From positions 1,426,001 to 1,490,000 of the forward strand of contig NC_064654.1 in NCBI RefSeq assembly GCF_001723175.1: 64,000 bases of DNA. The letters run 5' to 3'. Shown piece by piece: positions 16,456 to 28,600 of the stretch (positions are counted from its first letter, which is position 1; each line of letters starts with the position of its first letter). Under the pieces are notes generated by a model. That model was not told the DNA's origin, did not search any database, and saw nothing but the letters and a program-made list of their open reading frames with translations. The stretch is from Penicillium oxalicum. Its lineage: Eukaryota > Ascomycota > Eurotiomycetes > Eurotiales > Aspergillaceae. The position numbers and the translations under genes were made by a program.

Positions 16456-19400
16456 CTGTACACTCGGCGCTCTGGAGGTTCTTGTCCGATTTTCCGCACT
16501 AAAACAACCACGCTCGAATAGTCTTGTCGGAGAATATAGTAAGTGTACTGAGAATGAACCACACTGAGTTCCGTAGGATATAAGTTAGCTCTTATAGGTT
16601 CCAATTGAAGTCCATAGCCTTACGGAGACACCCGATGCTTTAAATATCCCCCACCCCCCGTCGAACAGTCACAGGCGTACTATGGCTGGTCCTCCGATTC
16701 TTTCCAATGCAACAGTGGGGCCTCCACGCTCAGTAACGGACCAGCTTCCAACGATTTGCGTTCTTTGACTGGACCTGAGGGAAATTCTTCCGACCCTCAT
16801 CTCAGACGCTGGACTTGGACTTTGCGAGATCTCCCGTCACCCTCGGGATCATCATCATGATTTCTGAGACCCGATTGCTCGAGCATGCTACAGAGTGGAT
16901 TGTCGGATCCCGTACATGTGAGATGGGGACCCGGGGTACGCTGACTGACTAAGGGTGTTTCTGGAGCCGGTTGGAGGCGGATTTGGCGCATGGAAGTTCT
17001 GGAAGTACGTAATCATTCATGAGCTGGATTTGTCTGCACCCACATGCAATGCAACGGTCCTACGGCTGCGCTTGGTCTACAAGGAGAGATGGAGTATGAA
17101 TGTGTTGTAAATCAGTGCTTTGCTTTTTGATAGTCAAGGGCAGAGACAGAAGTTGCGACCATGCTGAAGGATTAATGTGTGTGACCTTCAATCAACCCCA
17201 GTGTCTTCTCGGTCCGGCTTCTTTGTATCAGTTCCAGGCCAGTGTGATCTACAGGTAGACCAAGTAACACTCCGCTCAAATAGGCAAAAGGTATGAATGC
17301 GTATGCGAGCATACGAGGTATCTGCATACGAGATAGAAAGGACGACGGCGACTAGAAGTCTGACCAATCATCATAAGAACCCTCGTGCTTCAACTGCTCC
17401 TTCGCCAAGGTGTATTGTGTTATTCTTGTAGCATGGAACGCGGTAGTCCTCCAGTGATCAGTCCTATGCGCATTACACTGATCAAAGCGTATGGCTCGAG
17501 GATAGACAATGGGCTGTGGGACACACACACCTATCAAAAACACAGGGATCTACCACAATGGTCGTGGCCTTGGATTCGTTGAGACGAGAAACTCGGGCGG
17601 CAACTTGAAACTAACGGCGTCTTATGCACTACGAACTCGAACTGGAGGACCCATTATTTATCCCCTGTACATCAATAATATCCTGTACACTAGACAAACA
17701 TTGGGCGTTTTAAATACTCCAAGCGTCCACAGACCTGATTCTAAATTTGGCTGAAGAGCAGATTGGAAGTTGAGCTTGCACTCGACACCTCATATCTCAT
17801 TACGCAGACAGTAGCTATAACCTCGGGTCAATGGTCGGAAGCTGGAGAAGTCATTGTCATAAAGACCCTCAAAGCCCTCTCGTGCACAAGTTGGACAGAA
17901 CAATCGTTTCCTGTAAATAGTACTATCTGAGCCCATAGCCGGTCCAATCAGCACTTCAACAAGCAGCCTATTCAAGAGTGTCACTCGCACCAATGCCGTC
18001 CACCAAAGATAGTCCGTATGTTGCTCTATAGGCTCGGGAAGTCCTCAAATGCCCGACAAGGAAGACACATGATTGTTGCAAGCGCTTAAAGACGACGGCG
18101 AGGCTCTAGGCACGAAAGTCGTCGAGTGGGAAAGGGGCCGTAACCAGGCGATGAATCATTGTCAACAGAAAAAAGATCAGCACCGTTTCGATGGCCAGGG
18201 CAACTTTGATATAACCAAGGCTCTAATATTTGACTTGGTGAAGGGCAGAGAGATAGTCCGTAGAGAGTCTTTAGAGGACGCCTCCTCCGCAGGGCCAGAC
18301 GAGGCCTGATATGAGGAGTCATAAGCCGGAGACCTGACAATGGTCGGAATGGAAAAGAACAGAGACCTTAAGTTCTAAAGGGAGTGATTAGTCGATGACG
18401 AGTTGAGGTTCATGCCACGATCCAGACGAGTATGTGATATCATGTGACACATAATCAACCAGGGTCTGCATCACTCTACGTTATGACAGGGCTAATCACA
18501 ATGATGGCAAGAAAGTATGTGGGAGTATTTAACTACACGATGCGAAGCGCCTGTCCGGAGAGAGAATTGAGCCCTTCCGCAATCTGCATGGCGACTGTGA
18601 AGGGACGAAGAAGACCTGGCCGCTAGTGTGGAGTCAAGCGTAGCCTAAATTCCCTCGTCCAGGGGCAGGACCTCTGTTGACTGCATATGCTGTTGAGGTT
18701 CAGGGAAGCCATCTGCTCTTTAATTGTCTCTCAACGTGTGCAAGGATTCTTCAGGTTCCGGTGTGTTGTGCTGTTGTAAGGGATGCGCGCTTGAACCATT
18801 TCGACGTCGCCGTCGAGAGAATCTGCCTCGCTGGAGCACAGGGCGTGCGCAGTGATCAAGCAGTGAGTGGCACAGAGCGCACTTGGAGTGTGCCGGAGTC
18901 AATCACGTGCACTCCTCATTATAGCGACGACACCCGAATCGGGTAAGTGAACAGAAAGCGCAGAAATACTGTTTGATAATGGACTATTGCAGCGATCAAG
19001 ACGAAGCGGCTCAAACCCAATTGTGACCCCAGCACCCCAGAATAATCCCAAGAATGGATCCTTTAGTTACGGATGGACCTTTCTTTCGGATAGCTCCCAG
19101 GCACGGAAAGGTTTGGAAATGACCTCGATGGATTTCGCGGTACTCGTCCCGTTCAGCCCCGAACTTCTACAGTCCCGTCCCATCGATGCCCCGAGAAGGT
19201 GGACTGTATGCCAAGTTAATGCCTGAGGCTTATAATATCCGGGCGATGATGCAGATCACATGATCCAGGCTGTGATTGCTTTGTCAGGTGACCTAACTGG
19301 CAGCTCCTCGACCGGAGGTTAGATAGCTACATCAGCTTCATCTAGTGAGCATACCCGTGACGTGCATTCATCTGTCACTTCATCCTCGATCGCGTCTAGC

Positions 19401-19487
19401 CTGTCCTCATTTTTTTGAAATCTGGCCTCTGAAACCAAAAGCTGATACCGTCCAATACTTCGACCCTGAACTAGCCTGCGGATCATC
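16456..19487. other. Divergent intergenic region, enolase to Rpt4
   Basis: About 3 kb. The part next to 16455 should hold the enolase promoter and the part before 19488 the Rpt4 promoter. A GTATGC-GA-GCATAC inverted repeat is at 17301-17314 and a CACGTG at 18905-18910. Open frames of 60-90 codons (17509-17754, 18073-18309) lack recognisable features. No gene is called. Confidence 0.5.
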
Positions 19488-20867
19488 ATGAACGGCGGCG
19501 TCGACCCGGAGCGCGAACAGGCGCTAGAAGATTATAAGAAGAGCTTGTTGGAGCTACGAGAATGGGAAGCCAAGCTGAAGGGACTTCGAATGGGCATCAA
19601 GGACCTTCAACACGAGTATGATGTCTCGGAAGATAACATCAAGGCACTCCAAAGTGTTGGTCAGATCATCGGCGAGGTGTTGAAACAGCTGGATGAAGAA
19701 CGATGTATGTTTCCGGTCGGACACATGAGCTGGCCAGTGTCTTGTTGATCTAATCATCTATCTCGTTTGCAGTCATCGTCAAAGCTTCTTCCGGGCCACG
19801 ATATGTTGTGGGCTGCCGTTCCAAGGTCGACAAAGCGAAGCTGAAGCAAGGCACGCGAGTGGCCCTGGATATGACAACACTGACGATCATGCGAATGCTC
19901 CCTCGTGAAGTCGATCCCCTGGTTTACAACATGTCATTGGAGGATCCCGGGTCAGTCAACTTTGCTGGTATTGGTGGTTTGAACGATCAGATCAGAGAGC
20001 TTCGGGAGGTCATCGAACTGCCGCTGAAGAATCCCGAGTTGTTCATGCGAGTGGGCATCAAGCCCCCCAAGGGTGTTCTGCTTTACGGTCCTCCCGGCAC
20101 AGGCAAAACCCTCTTGGCCCGGGCCGTGGCTAGTTCGATGGACACAAATTTCTTGAAGGGTAAGTCCAGCATTTCCTGGCATTCGTCTCCCATTTTGTGG
20201 CCTCCTCATCTCATATGTTTATTTTGTTAGTGGTTTCTTCTGCGATTGTCGACAAGTACATTGGTGAATCCGCGCGATTGATCCGTGAAATGTTCGGTTA
20301 TGCCAAGGAACATGAGCCTTGTATTATTTTCATGGACGAGATCGATGCGATCGGTGGACGACGTTTCTCAGAAGGCACATCAGCGGACCGTGAGATTCAA
20401 CGCACGCTGATGGAGTTGCTGAATCAATTGGACGGATTTGATTACCTCGGAAAGACAAAGATCATTATGGCCACGAACCGACCGGACACTCTCGACCCTG
20501 CACTGCTCCGTGCTGGTCGTCTCGACCGTAAGATTGAGATTCCCCTGCCCAATGAGGTCGGCCGTCTTGAGATTCTCAAGATTCACTCAAGCACGGTGCA
20601 ACTGGAGGGTGAGATCGACTTTGAGAGCGTGGTCAAGATGAGTGACGGTCTGAATGGCGCTGATTTGCGCAACGTGGTGACGGAGGCGTAAGTAACGTCG
20701 GGTCTTCTTTTTTTAAAATGCTCTCCAGGACTAACCGCAACTATAGGGGTCTGTTCGCAATCAAAGATTACCGGGATGCTATCAATCAGGACGACTTCAA
20801 CAAGGCCGTGCGCAAGGTGGCAGAGTCGAAGAAGTTGGAGGGCAAGCTTGAGTACCAGAAACTTTAA
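19488..20867 (+). CDS. rpt4: 26S proteasome regulatory ATPase Rpt4
   Basis: Four exons: 19488-19704, 19773-20159, 20231-20687 and 20747-20867, giving 393 residues. Rpt4 is one of six AAA+ subunits of the 19S base ring that unfold ubiquitinated substrates and feed them to the 20S core, in nucleus and cytosol. In order it shows an N-terminal coiled coil (about 1-70), the OB-fold linker, Walker A GPPGTGKT (178-185), Walker [15 protein letters not shown], and the second region of homology [20 protein letters not shown] with arginine fingers. The small C-terminal domain ends in LEYQKL. It lacks the HbYX tail of Rpt2, Rpt3 and Rpt5, as expected of Rpt4. The overall match to the Rpt4/S10b branch, including the MSLEDPG and VNFAGIGGL segments, separates it from the other Rpt subunits. 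Confidence 0.96.
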
Positions 20868-21825
20868 TTTTTCTGTTGGCAAAGAGCATGTGGCTCTGGC
20901 AGTCTCGGACGTTACGGATGGTCCCCAATTTAGAGTACCATTCAGCATGAATTCTGGCAACATTGGGCCAATTCGTCTGTGCAGATGGGGTGTCTTGTCA
21001 CTGGTGCTTCCCTCGTAGTTGAAGTTGATTACCTCCTACCGTAGTATACCTCGACAGCCAAGGACTCCTGTCTACCTTTGTGATTCTGTTCAATTTTACA
21101 CTTCGAATGTGGAAAACAGGCTCGACCACCTCCTATGATAGAGTGAACCTCAGCAGAGCAGGATCATTTCCCCTGCTCAGTCACCCACGTGTCGGACTTG
21201 GGTTGACAGTCAAGAGACACGCGCTGTGGAGGCTGCGGGACAGGACTTGCGGCGGCACGGTGGTGGAGGCTCGGCCCGTGAGCTCAACTTGGTAGTAAAT
21301 CCACTTTGACAATCACAGCAAACTCTCGTGGGTATCGAGCTCGACAATTCTTGAAGGGTTTGGAAACACCAGCACTGCCGCGCTGTTTGTCAAAGCACCA
21401 TCGCCCAATCATACACGATATCCTGAGAAGGCGCGAAAGTGCCGAGTGCCTACCCTGGGGTCTTGGCCGTTAAGCACACCCTGGCATATTAGCCCGCGAT
21501 CCGTGACCACGACCTAGCATCACATCCCACGTTCGTCCAGGAGACTACGTCCACAGTCAGTTCCTATGTGACCGATTTGGCCTTGCGCATATTTACCATC
21601 TTCGATACTAATTGCCGATCCGCGCTCAAGTCCAGATACTATCCTTATCACCCACCCAGCAACGCCCCCCTCACGATCTCCACGGCTGTTGAGCTTCGAA
21701 GCTGCATTCCTCAAGCGCACAGCGCGCGCTATCGGCGATTGAACAGTCTGTGGTATCTTCTAGTGGCATCGCAGAAGTGTCGAGTCATCGCACTTTTCCA
21801 GTAAAGAGGCATTCGCCCAGGGACC
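20868..21825. other. Intergenic, Rpt4 to alpha-mannosidase
   Basis: 958 bp between two genes on the same strand, holding the Rpt4 3' UTR and the mannosidase promoter. A CACGTG is at 21186-21191. No open frame here looks coding. Confidence 0.5.
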
Positions 21826-24018
21826 ATGTCGTATTCGGGGAGGTCATTCAACACCAGTCCCTTCCCCGACAACCGTTATCGCTCCAACGAAGGCCTTGCT
21901 GGACTCGGCCTTTCGACCGGCCCTAGCACAGGAGGTGGATTCTTTGAATCTAAAGATCGCACTCTTCCTATGTACAAGGACAAACCATACTTCACACCGA
22001 AGCGCACGGCCCCTCGAAGAAGATGGAGGCCGCTCTTTGTGCTGGGCATATGTGCGCTGACCTTGCTGTGGTACTATAAGTCGTCGATGCCGACATGGCA
22101 GAGCCCAGCAAAACCTTTGGATATCGGGGCTGAGCTTTGGAAATGGGCGCAGACCATTGACGAGGAGGGCTCGTCAACAGCCAGGGCGGACTGGAACGAG
22201 CGAAGAGAAAAGGTCCGCGATGCGTTCCTTGTTAGCTGGCATGGCTATGAGAAGGACTCCTGGGGTAAGGCAATGGCTTCCGATTTCCTTGTGAGCTCTT
22301 CCAGGCTAACCTTGAACCTTCTTTAGGCTCGGACGAGTACAACCCGGTCTCAGGGAGAGGTAGAAACATGATTGAAGGTGGCATGGGCTGGATTATTGTC
22401 GATGCCCTGGATACCATGATCGTCATGAATCTGAGCACCGAGGTGCGTCATGCGCGCGAATGGATCTCCACTTCGCTCAAATATACCCAAGATCACGACG
22501 TGAGCACTTTTGAGACGACGATTCGCATGCTAGGAGGTCTGCTGTCGGCTCACTATCTGTCTACACGATACCCAACACTCGCTCGGATCGCTGATGACGA
22601 CGTCGGCGCTGCTGGTGAGGATTTGTACATTGAGAAGGCGACAGATCTGGGAGACCGTCTCCTCGGAGCATTCGAGTCTCCGTCTGGTATTCCTTACGCG
22701 AGCGTGAATCTGAACAAGTCTGAAGGCTTGCCATCCCACGGGGACGGTGGCGCCTCTTCTACTGCCGAGGCCACGTCGGTTCAACTCGAGTTCAAGTATC
22801 TGGCCAAGCTCACTGGTGAGGCTGAGTACTGGAAAGCGGTAGAGAAAGTCATGGAGGTGCTTGATGAGCAACATCCGCAAGATGGTCTCGTTCCCATCTT
22901 TATCAGCCCTAAGACGGGTCAATTCCAAGGCCAGAACATCCGCCTGGGGAGCCGAGGAGACTCATACTACGGTTCGTTGACATAAATGCGCAACGAGAGT
23001 TGAGGACATATGGCTGACGTGCATCTCTTGGTTCACAGAATATCTCATCAAGCAGTATCTCCAAACTTCAGGGCAGGAGCCTGTTTACAAAGAACTTTGG
23101 GATGAGTCTCTGCGTGGCATCCGCAAGCACTTGCTGGCGTTCTCCCAGCATGCTCAACTACTGGTTCTCGGAGAGCGTCCTAATGGTCTGCGGGAAAGTC
23201 TCAGCCCGAAAATGGACCACTTGGTCTGCTTCCTCCCTGGCACGTATGCTCTCGGGGCCACTGGCGGTCGTCCTCTGGCCGAAGCACGAAAGTCGGCGGA
23301 TTGGTCCCAGCAACGTGAGGAAGAGATTTTCATCGCCAAAGAATTGATGAAGACCTGCTGGGCGACTTATCTGAAAACTGCAACGGGCCTTGCACCCGAG
23401 ATTTCCCATTTCATCCTCGATTCTCCACCTGTCATGATGGGAGACAAGTATCCCGATCCCAGCTCGACTTCGGGGAGCACCACACCCCACGAACTCAAAT
23501 CGATATCCAAACCCCTATCTCGGCAATCCGACGACTCCGAATCCTGGCGTCAAGACATTGAGATTCACAACATGGATCGGCACAATCTGCAACGGCCCGA
23601 AACCGTCGAATCCCTTTTCTATATGTATCGAATCACGGGCGACGAGGTTTACCGAGAATGGGGCTGGGAGATGTTCAAGTCGTTCGTCAAGTACACCGCA
23701 GTTGTTGAGGTGGAAGAGACCGAACTCGTCGACGGCGCCAGCGTGGTGAAACGTATTAAGGGGTTCACGTCACTCTCCGACGCAGACACTATTCCACCAA
23801 CGACACGTGATAATATGGAGAGTTTCTGGATGGCCGAAACCCTCAAGTACTTCTACTTGCTGTTCTCGGAACGGGACTTTATCCCTCTCGAGGATCATAT
23901 CTTCAACACGGAAGCTCACATCTTGCCTCGATTCAAGCCGACCGGTGAGTTGAAGACCGGCTGGCAGAGAAAGGCAAAGGCCTCGCCCGGTGAGGCTGCA
24001 GCTGCGGCTGCTGTTTAG
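21826..24018 (+). CDS. mns1: ER class I alpha-1,2-mannosidase (GH47)
   Basis: Three exons: 21826-22264, 22327-22971 and 23039-24018, giving 687 residues. The protein has a cytosolic tail of about 68 residues, then a single signal anchor, PLFVLGICALTLLWYY (about 69-84), making a type II ER/Golgi membrane protein. The GH47 barrel follows with ETTIRMLGGLLSAHYLS, LGSRGDSYYEYLIKQY, PETVESLFYMYRITGD, MESFWMAETLKYFYLLF, and the calcium-binding HIFNTEAH. It trims alpha-1,2-mannose from N-glycans, normally Man9 to Man8, in maturation and quality control of glycoproteins. It is longer than yeast Mns1 (549 residues). Much of the excess is the N-terminal tail and a Ser/Thr-rich insertion (KYPDPSSTSGSTTPHE and following residues) between catalytic strands. 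A Golgi mannosidase I is the alternative; the membrane topology fits both, so the symbol is tentative. Confidence 0.9.
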
Positions 24019-24311
24019 GCATACGCTTTTGTGGGACGACGGCAGAGTTGATGGAACCTTCCGAGATGCGCTGTACTCTTTCTCAGGCTTTTGAAATCCC
24101 TTGGGTCCAAAATGCCTCTCGGGCATTGACATGGCAGTATTTGATGTGTCTTGTTTTCTACTTTTGGAAAATCGTCTGTTTGCTTTTGAACTTCACATTC
24201 GTGTCTATAGCATTCCAGGAGTGTTAAATGAGTGTATACCCAGCCCGATGTCTATTTCAGCATTGCATCCTCTTGCGGTCGTCGTATGATTGTCCCATGA
24301 GCACAACCCCC
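24019..24311. other. Short convergent gap
   Basis: 293 bp separate the stop codons of two converging genes. It must hold both polyadenylation regions, so the two 3' UTRs probably overlap or nearly meet. Nothing else was seen. Confidence 0.5.
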
Positions 24312-25649
24312 TCAGTCTCGGTCCAAGGCAGCATTAATCAGCTTTTTGAAACCCTTGACCGCATCCTTGATGTCCCGGACAGTGAGGGCCTCGTTGTCGC
24401 CATGCGCAACAAAAATGCTTCCTGGGCCGTAAAGGTAGCGCTTTACCCCGTCTCGCACCGTCAAATTGGGTACGTCTGTACCGTAGTTTACCGGCATCAC
24501 CTCAAATCCATCCACATCCGTATCCAAATCTTGAGGCGAGTAAGCCTCGTTATGGTTGGAAAAGTCGACTTTGACCTCAGCCTCAACGTCGCGAGTCGCC
24601 TCCTTCACAGCCTTTTGGATGAGCTCCCGGGCTTCCTCCACAGTCCCTGCCGCCAGACGGACAGCGACATCCGCGTGGGCAGTAGCCGGTACAACGTTCG
24701 TCGCCACGCCGGCCCGAATCGTGCCAATATTCAGTGTAGTAGGGCCATACTTTTCCGACGAGGGCAGCCCACCTTTGCTGACGGGGATGTTGCCAAGTTG
24801 ATCCACACGGCTCAGAGCTGGCAAGATAGCAGAGACAGCGCTCTTTCCCAGCCATGGATACCCCGAGTGTGCCGCTTTACCGTGGGCCAAAACTTCGAAG
24901 CCCAGCATGCCCTTGTGTCCGGAAACGAGCTTGGCTTCGGTGGGTTCACCGAAGATGACAGTGTGGTATGCGCTCTTTGCGTTGATCTCGGACTCGGAGA
25001 AGGTTTTCATGCCGTCTCCGCCAATTTCTTCCCCGACGACGAAGAGCAGCCCCAGCTTTGCATCGGGGTGTGCCTCCAGCGTCTCCAAAACCGCATACAC
25101 CTGCGCCGCAACGCTACCCTTGGCATCGACCGTGCCTCGACCAGCGATGACGTACTCGTCGAGATTTGATTGCACCGTCGACGATTCAGGCTTGTGCACC
25201 GAATAAGGAATAAACGGTGGAACAGTATCAATATGACTCGTGACCAAGATTGAGGGCTGTTCTCGCAAAGACGACGGATACGCGTAGATATTGTATCGCG
25301 TCTTGGGGGTCTGATCCTCGTCCTGAGCACCGACCCCTTTCTTCTTCACAGGCGCGACTTCCTGCTTGATCACCGTGAAGTTCTTGGCCTCGAGGAACTT
25401 GGCGATGAAGATGCCCACGTCATGCTCATTGCCTGAGACCGACTCAATTGAGACCAAATCTCGGTGGAATGATAGCAGGGGGTCCTGATCAATGAAACTT
25501 GCATCAGTCTGGTCGAATTTGTCGCTGATCGAGGTCTGCGGAGCGTGTTGCGAGACCCCGAGGGTCTGTTGCTGTCCCAGTGCGGGGTGCGGAGAAGCAT
25601 GCGACACAGCAACGGCGGCCACAGCCGCCAAACACGTAGAGAGCTTCAT
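24312..25649 (-). CDS. Secreted M20-family metallo-carboxypeptidase
   Basis: One uninterrupted frame of 445 residues from the ATG at 25649. The frame is open further upstream but has no earlier ATG. The N-terminus [19 protein letters not shown] is a signal peptide. The M20 two-zinc site is complete: SHIDTVP (His139, Asp141), GRGTVDAKG (Asp175 bridging metal), GEEIGGDG (Glu207 general base, Glu208), FGEPTEAK (Glu235), and C-terminal VAHGDNE (His416). A lid/dimerisation domain with [16 protein letters not shown] separates the two halves. Such enzymes remove amino acids from peptides outside the cell or in the vacuole. Substrate choice cannot be read from the sequence, though similarity to ArgE/DapE and CPS-type enzymes suggests a broad peptidase. 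The leader contains a G9 run directly overlapping the start ATG context. Confidence 0.93.
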   Translation of the reverse strand: MKLSTCLAAVAAVAVSHASPHPALGQQQTLGVSQHAPQTSISDKFDQTDASFIDQDPLLSFHRDLVSIESVSGNEHDVGIFIAKFLEAKNFTVIKQEVAPVKKKGVGAQDEDQTPKTRYNIYAYPSSLREQPSILVTSHIDTVPPFIPYSVHKPESSTVQSNLDEYVIAGRGTVDAKGSVAAQVYAVLETLEAHPDAKLGLLFVVGEEIGGDGMKTFSESEINAKSAYHTVIFGEPTEAKLVSGHKGMLGFEVLAHGKAAHSGYPWLGKSAVSAILPALSRVDQLGNIPVSKGGLPSSEKYGPTTLNIGTIRAGVATNVVPATAHADVAVRLAAGTVEEARELIQKAVKEATRDVEAEVKVDFSNHNEAYSPQDLDTDVDGFEVMPVNYGTDVPNLTVRDGVKRYLYGPGSIFVAHGDNEALTVRDIKDAVKGFKKLINAALDRD

Positions 25650-28600
25650 GGGGGGGGGCAGGAAACCGATGAAAGAAGCACCGAGAACACAATTGAAGAT
25701 GAGTGTAACAAGTGTATTGCTGTCGATAGCAGTCAAATACCAGATAAGCGACGGGGAAATGGTTACGTGAGCTTCGAGGGCATGCGCAATGAATCCAGCC
25801 AACTACACATATCGTGCTGCGAGGCTAACGGAGTAGTGTCACGTGAGGTTGTGTCACGGAAGCAGTCTTGCATCGATCAGTACACTAGATCGCCACTCGG
25901 TGTAGGTTCCTAGAGCTTCGATTTGAAGAACCTCGGAAAGAAATCGAGCTGGAGGGGCATCGGATGACGAAACACTTGCTCATCGTCTATGTGTTCTGAA
26001 AGCTTCCCGAACGGGCACTCTGCGGCTGTATCCATATGTTGTCACAGAGTGAATGAGTGGAGGAGCCTCGAGCGCTGTCTGGGCCGGGCTTGAATTTCAC
26101 TCTGCTTCCATCGACTTTATCTGCCAGTCTTTATTTAGCAATCGTGGTACTCTCAGTCGAGAGAATCACACACAACTCAAGTAGACGATACCTATGAAGC
26201 ACCAAAGTTTCCCCAAAGGCCAGTAACAACCAAAAGGTCGAGACTGACTGGACAACTTGGGATTCGATCCGATTCTGTCTTTCCATCAGGTAAGAGAGCA
26301 AGATACCCTCGACAAGGTCGACAGGTGTGACAACATGAATGTGGACGGGGTATGAGTTTTCTCGAGATTGTGAAAGCAACTGAATGAAGTCGAACACACT
26401 CCGGCTTGGTCTCCATGAATTCGGCGTACAGTTCTTTTTGAAATTTTTTGAAAGGGAACATTCGGCACCAATTCTTGCAGTCATTCATTGTAGGCGAGGG
26501 CTGCAACAGAAATACCCAAGGTTTGCATTGGATCAAACCAGTCAGCCTACCCAGAGTATCCTGGAATTATTTCAGAGTACTACGTATTTATGTTTTTTTT
26601 CCTGAATCGGCCCGCTTCATTTGACTCTAGTGCATGGGTATCATATTATTAGTCCTCTCTAGGCACAGACTGCAGTACTGGGCCGTTCAAAATGTTACGA
26701 TCTATGGCCAGCAACTCTGTGTCCCTTGTAAAGTAAGTATGATCAGTCGCTTTTCCCTTGACCATCTTTCATGACTCGTCTCGAAAACACCTGGAGGAGT
26801 TTTTCCTTACCCATCACGATGACTCCTAGAATGTTCCTACCTACTGGGCAGTTCTCGACGAGGGGGAGTCGTTGGCCGCCCAGTCTTTTATCTACGACCT
26901 TGCGCCCTATGCACAGCGGGTGGAACGAATCTTTGTCAAGTGTAATGTAGAACAGGCGCGGAAGAGGGGAGGGGGGCAGACTCAGCATTCACAATGGGTC
27001 CGAGTCGCTGAGACGACTCGAGCAGATAGCAAAATAGGATCGTATCAGGCAGTGTATACTCAACACGCATGATCTGGGGACACCCAGGCATGACGATCAC
27101 AAGTTTCGGGCTGTAAAGGTATATAAAGGCTTTGACTATAGGGATCTGCCCAAGCAAGCTGGGGCTGGAGTCGCGGTCTGGTATGAATGCCCATTTGCTG
27201 GAGAGTTGACAAATTGTACAACTTGCGGTATGGGAAGGAGGAAAAGGGTCAAAAAATCAACTCCAAAGTTGATGCACTATCTAATAGGACTGGAAACACG
27301 CAGACATCAAATGACATGGGTACATGTGTTGGATCAGACCTTGCAATGTACATAACGGGAAGTTGAGAGTTCTACTTTTTTTTCTCCCTTGAAGGAAAGG
27401 TAAGCTCCGAGGGCTGATTTGATCGGTGAAAAGACCAGTCAACCTCTTGACTTGAACGTCTGTTTCGCCCGAGGGTGACGGGGAACGCGCAAATGGAAAT
27501 CCCAACCCCATCTTCTCCATGGGGCTGTCGGCGATGATAAGTATTGTTCGATCACAAACCTGGCGAAGGAGGGGTTGCCACAGATGTCAATGGCGGAAAA
27601 GGCTTTTACCAAAGGCTCAAAGACTCTTCTCCAACCGGTTCATCTCTAGATTAAGCGATGAGCCAGAAGAAGGGGGGGGAAACAAAACATCGCAAGGTTG
27701 ATGATGATTTTCTCTGTGTACGGTCCTTGCACATTCAAGTTTCTTACAAAAGCATCAATCACTTTTTACTTTTGACTTGTCGATTTAAACTTTTCCATGT
27801 TCTATTAACCCTGATCTTTGACTTACCATGGGGGCCTACCTACCTAACGGGGAGACACTCGGGTTCCAATCTATCAAAGTTCAGCACGAATAGATGGAAA
27901 TTTCCCCGGTTCTCGGTACTCTGAACTCAAAGAGTTCCCCTTCTCTCCCCCGAAAAGATAGTACGTCCGCCTCGCTTGGTTCATTCTCACTGCTTCCAGT
28001 TCGACCCTCTGTCAGTGGGCAGGACTATGGGACACACACGTCCCCCTCTCTTGTGTCCCGGAAGGTGGATTCGGTGAAAGACTTTGACGGCCTCATGAAC
28101 CTATCGGAAATGCATAGACGGGGGGTGGATGTATCCACTGGGATGACAGGACGACATGACAGGGGAATCGGACCGGAGAGATATGCCTGGATTGAGTGTC
28201 ATCAGTGACAGAATGAGTGGGAAGAGACATAGATCCATTGGATTGTACCTTAGCTTTGGTTTGTGGTAAAGTACCTAAGCCAGCAGCGTGAGGGACCAAA
28301 TGAAAGGCAGCACCACACAAGATCGAGAGAGAGATAGAACCCTGTACGTAACTGGGTTCGATATTCATGCTAGTGGACTTCCAGCGATAAGCTAAAAACA
28401 GATCACTCATTTGGAGCGGTCAATGTTGTATCTCCTCGTGGGCGAGAACATGGCTACTGGCTTGTACCCTACTACTGTACTATTGTACAAGCTTCCAGTC
28501 TCCATCAACTGGTGAGGAAGATGCCCTGTTCCGTCTCAATCCAATGATGGAACTTTCTTTCCCACCAGGTGCGAAACAACTAGAACGAGAAGACACTGTA

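Noticed and set aside
26131..26484. 117-codon minus-strand open frame with a true ATG
   Set aside because: No recognisable motif, no introns or partner exons, and overlapping frames of similar length on the same strand; length is within chance for 64 kb.
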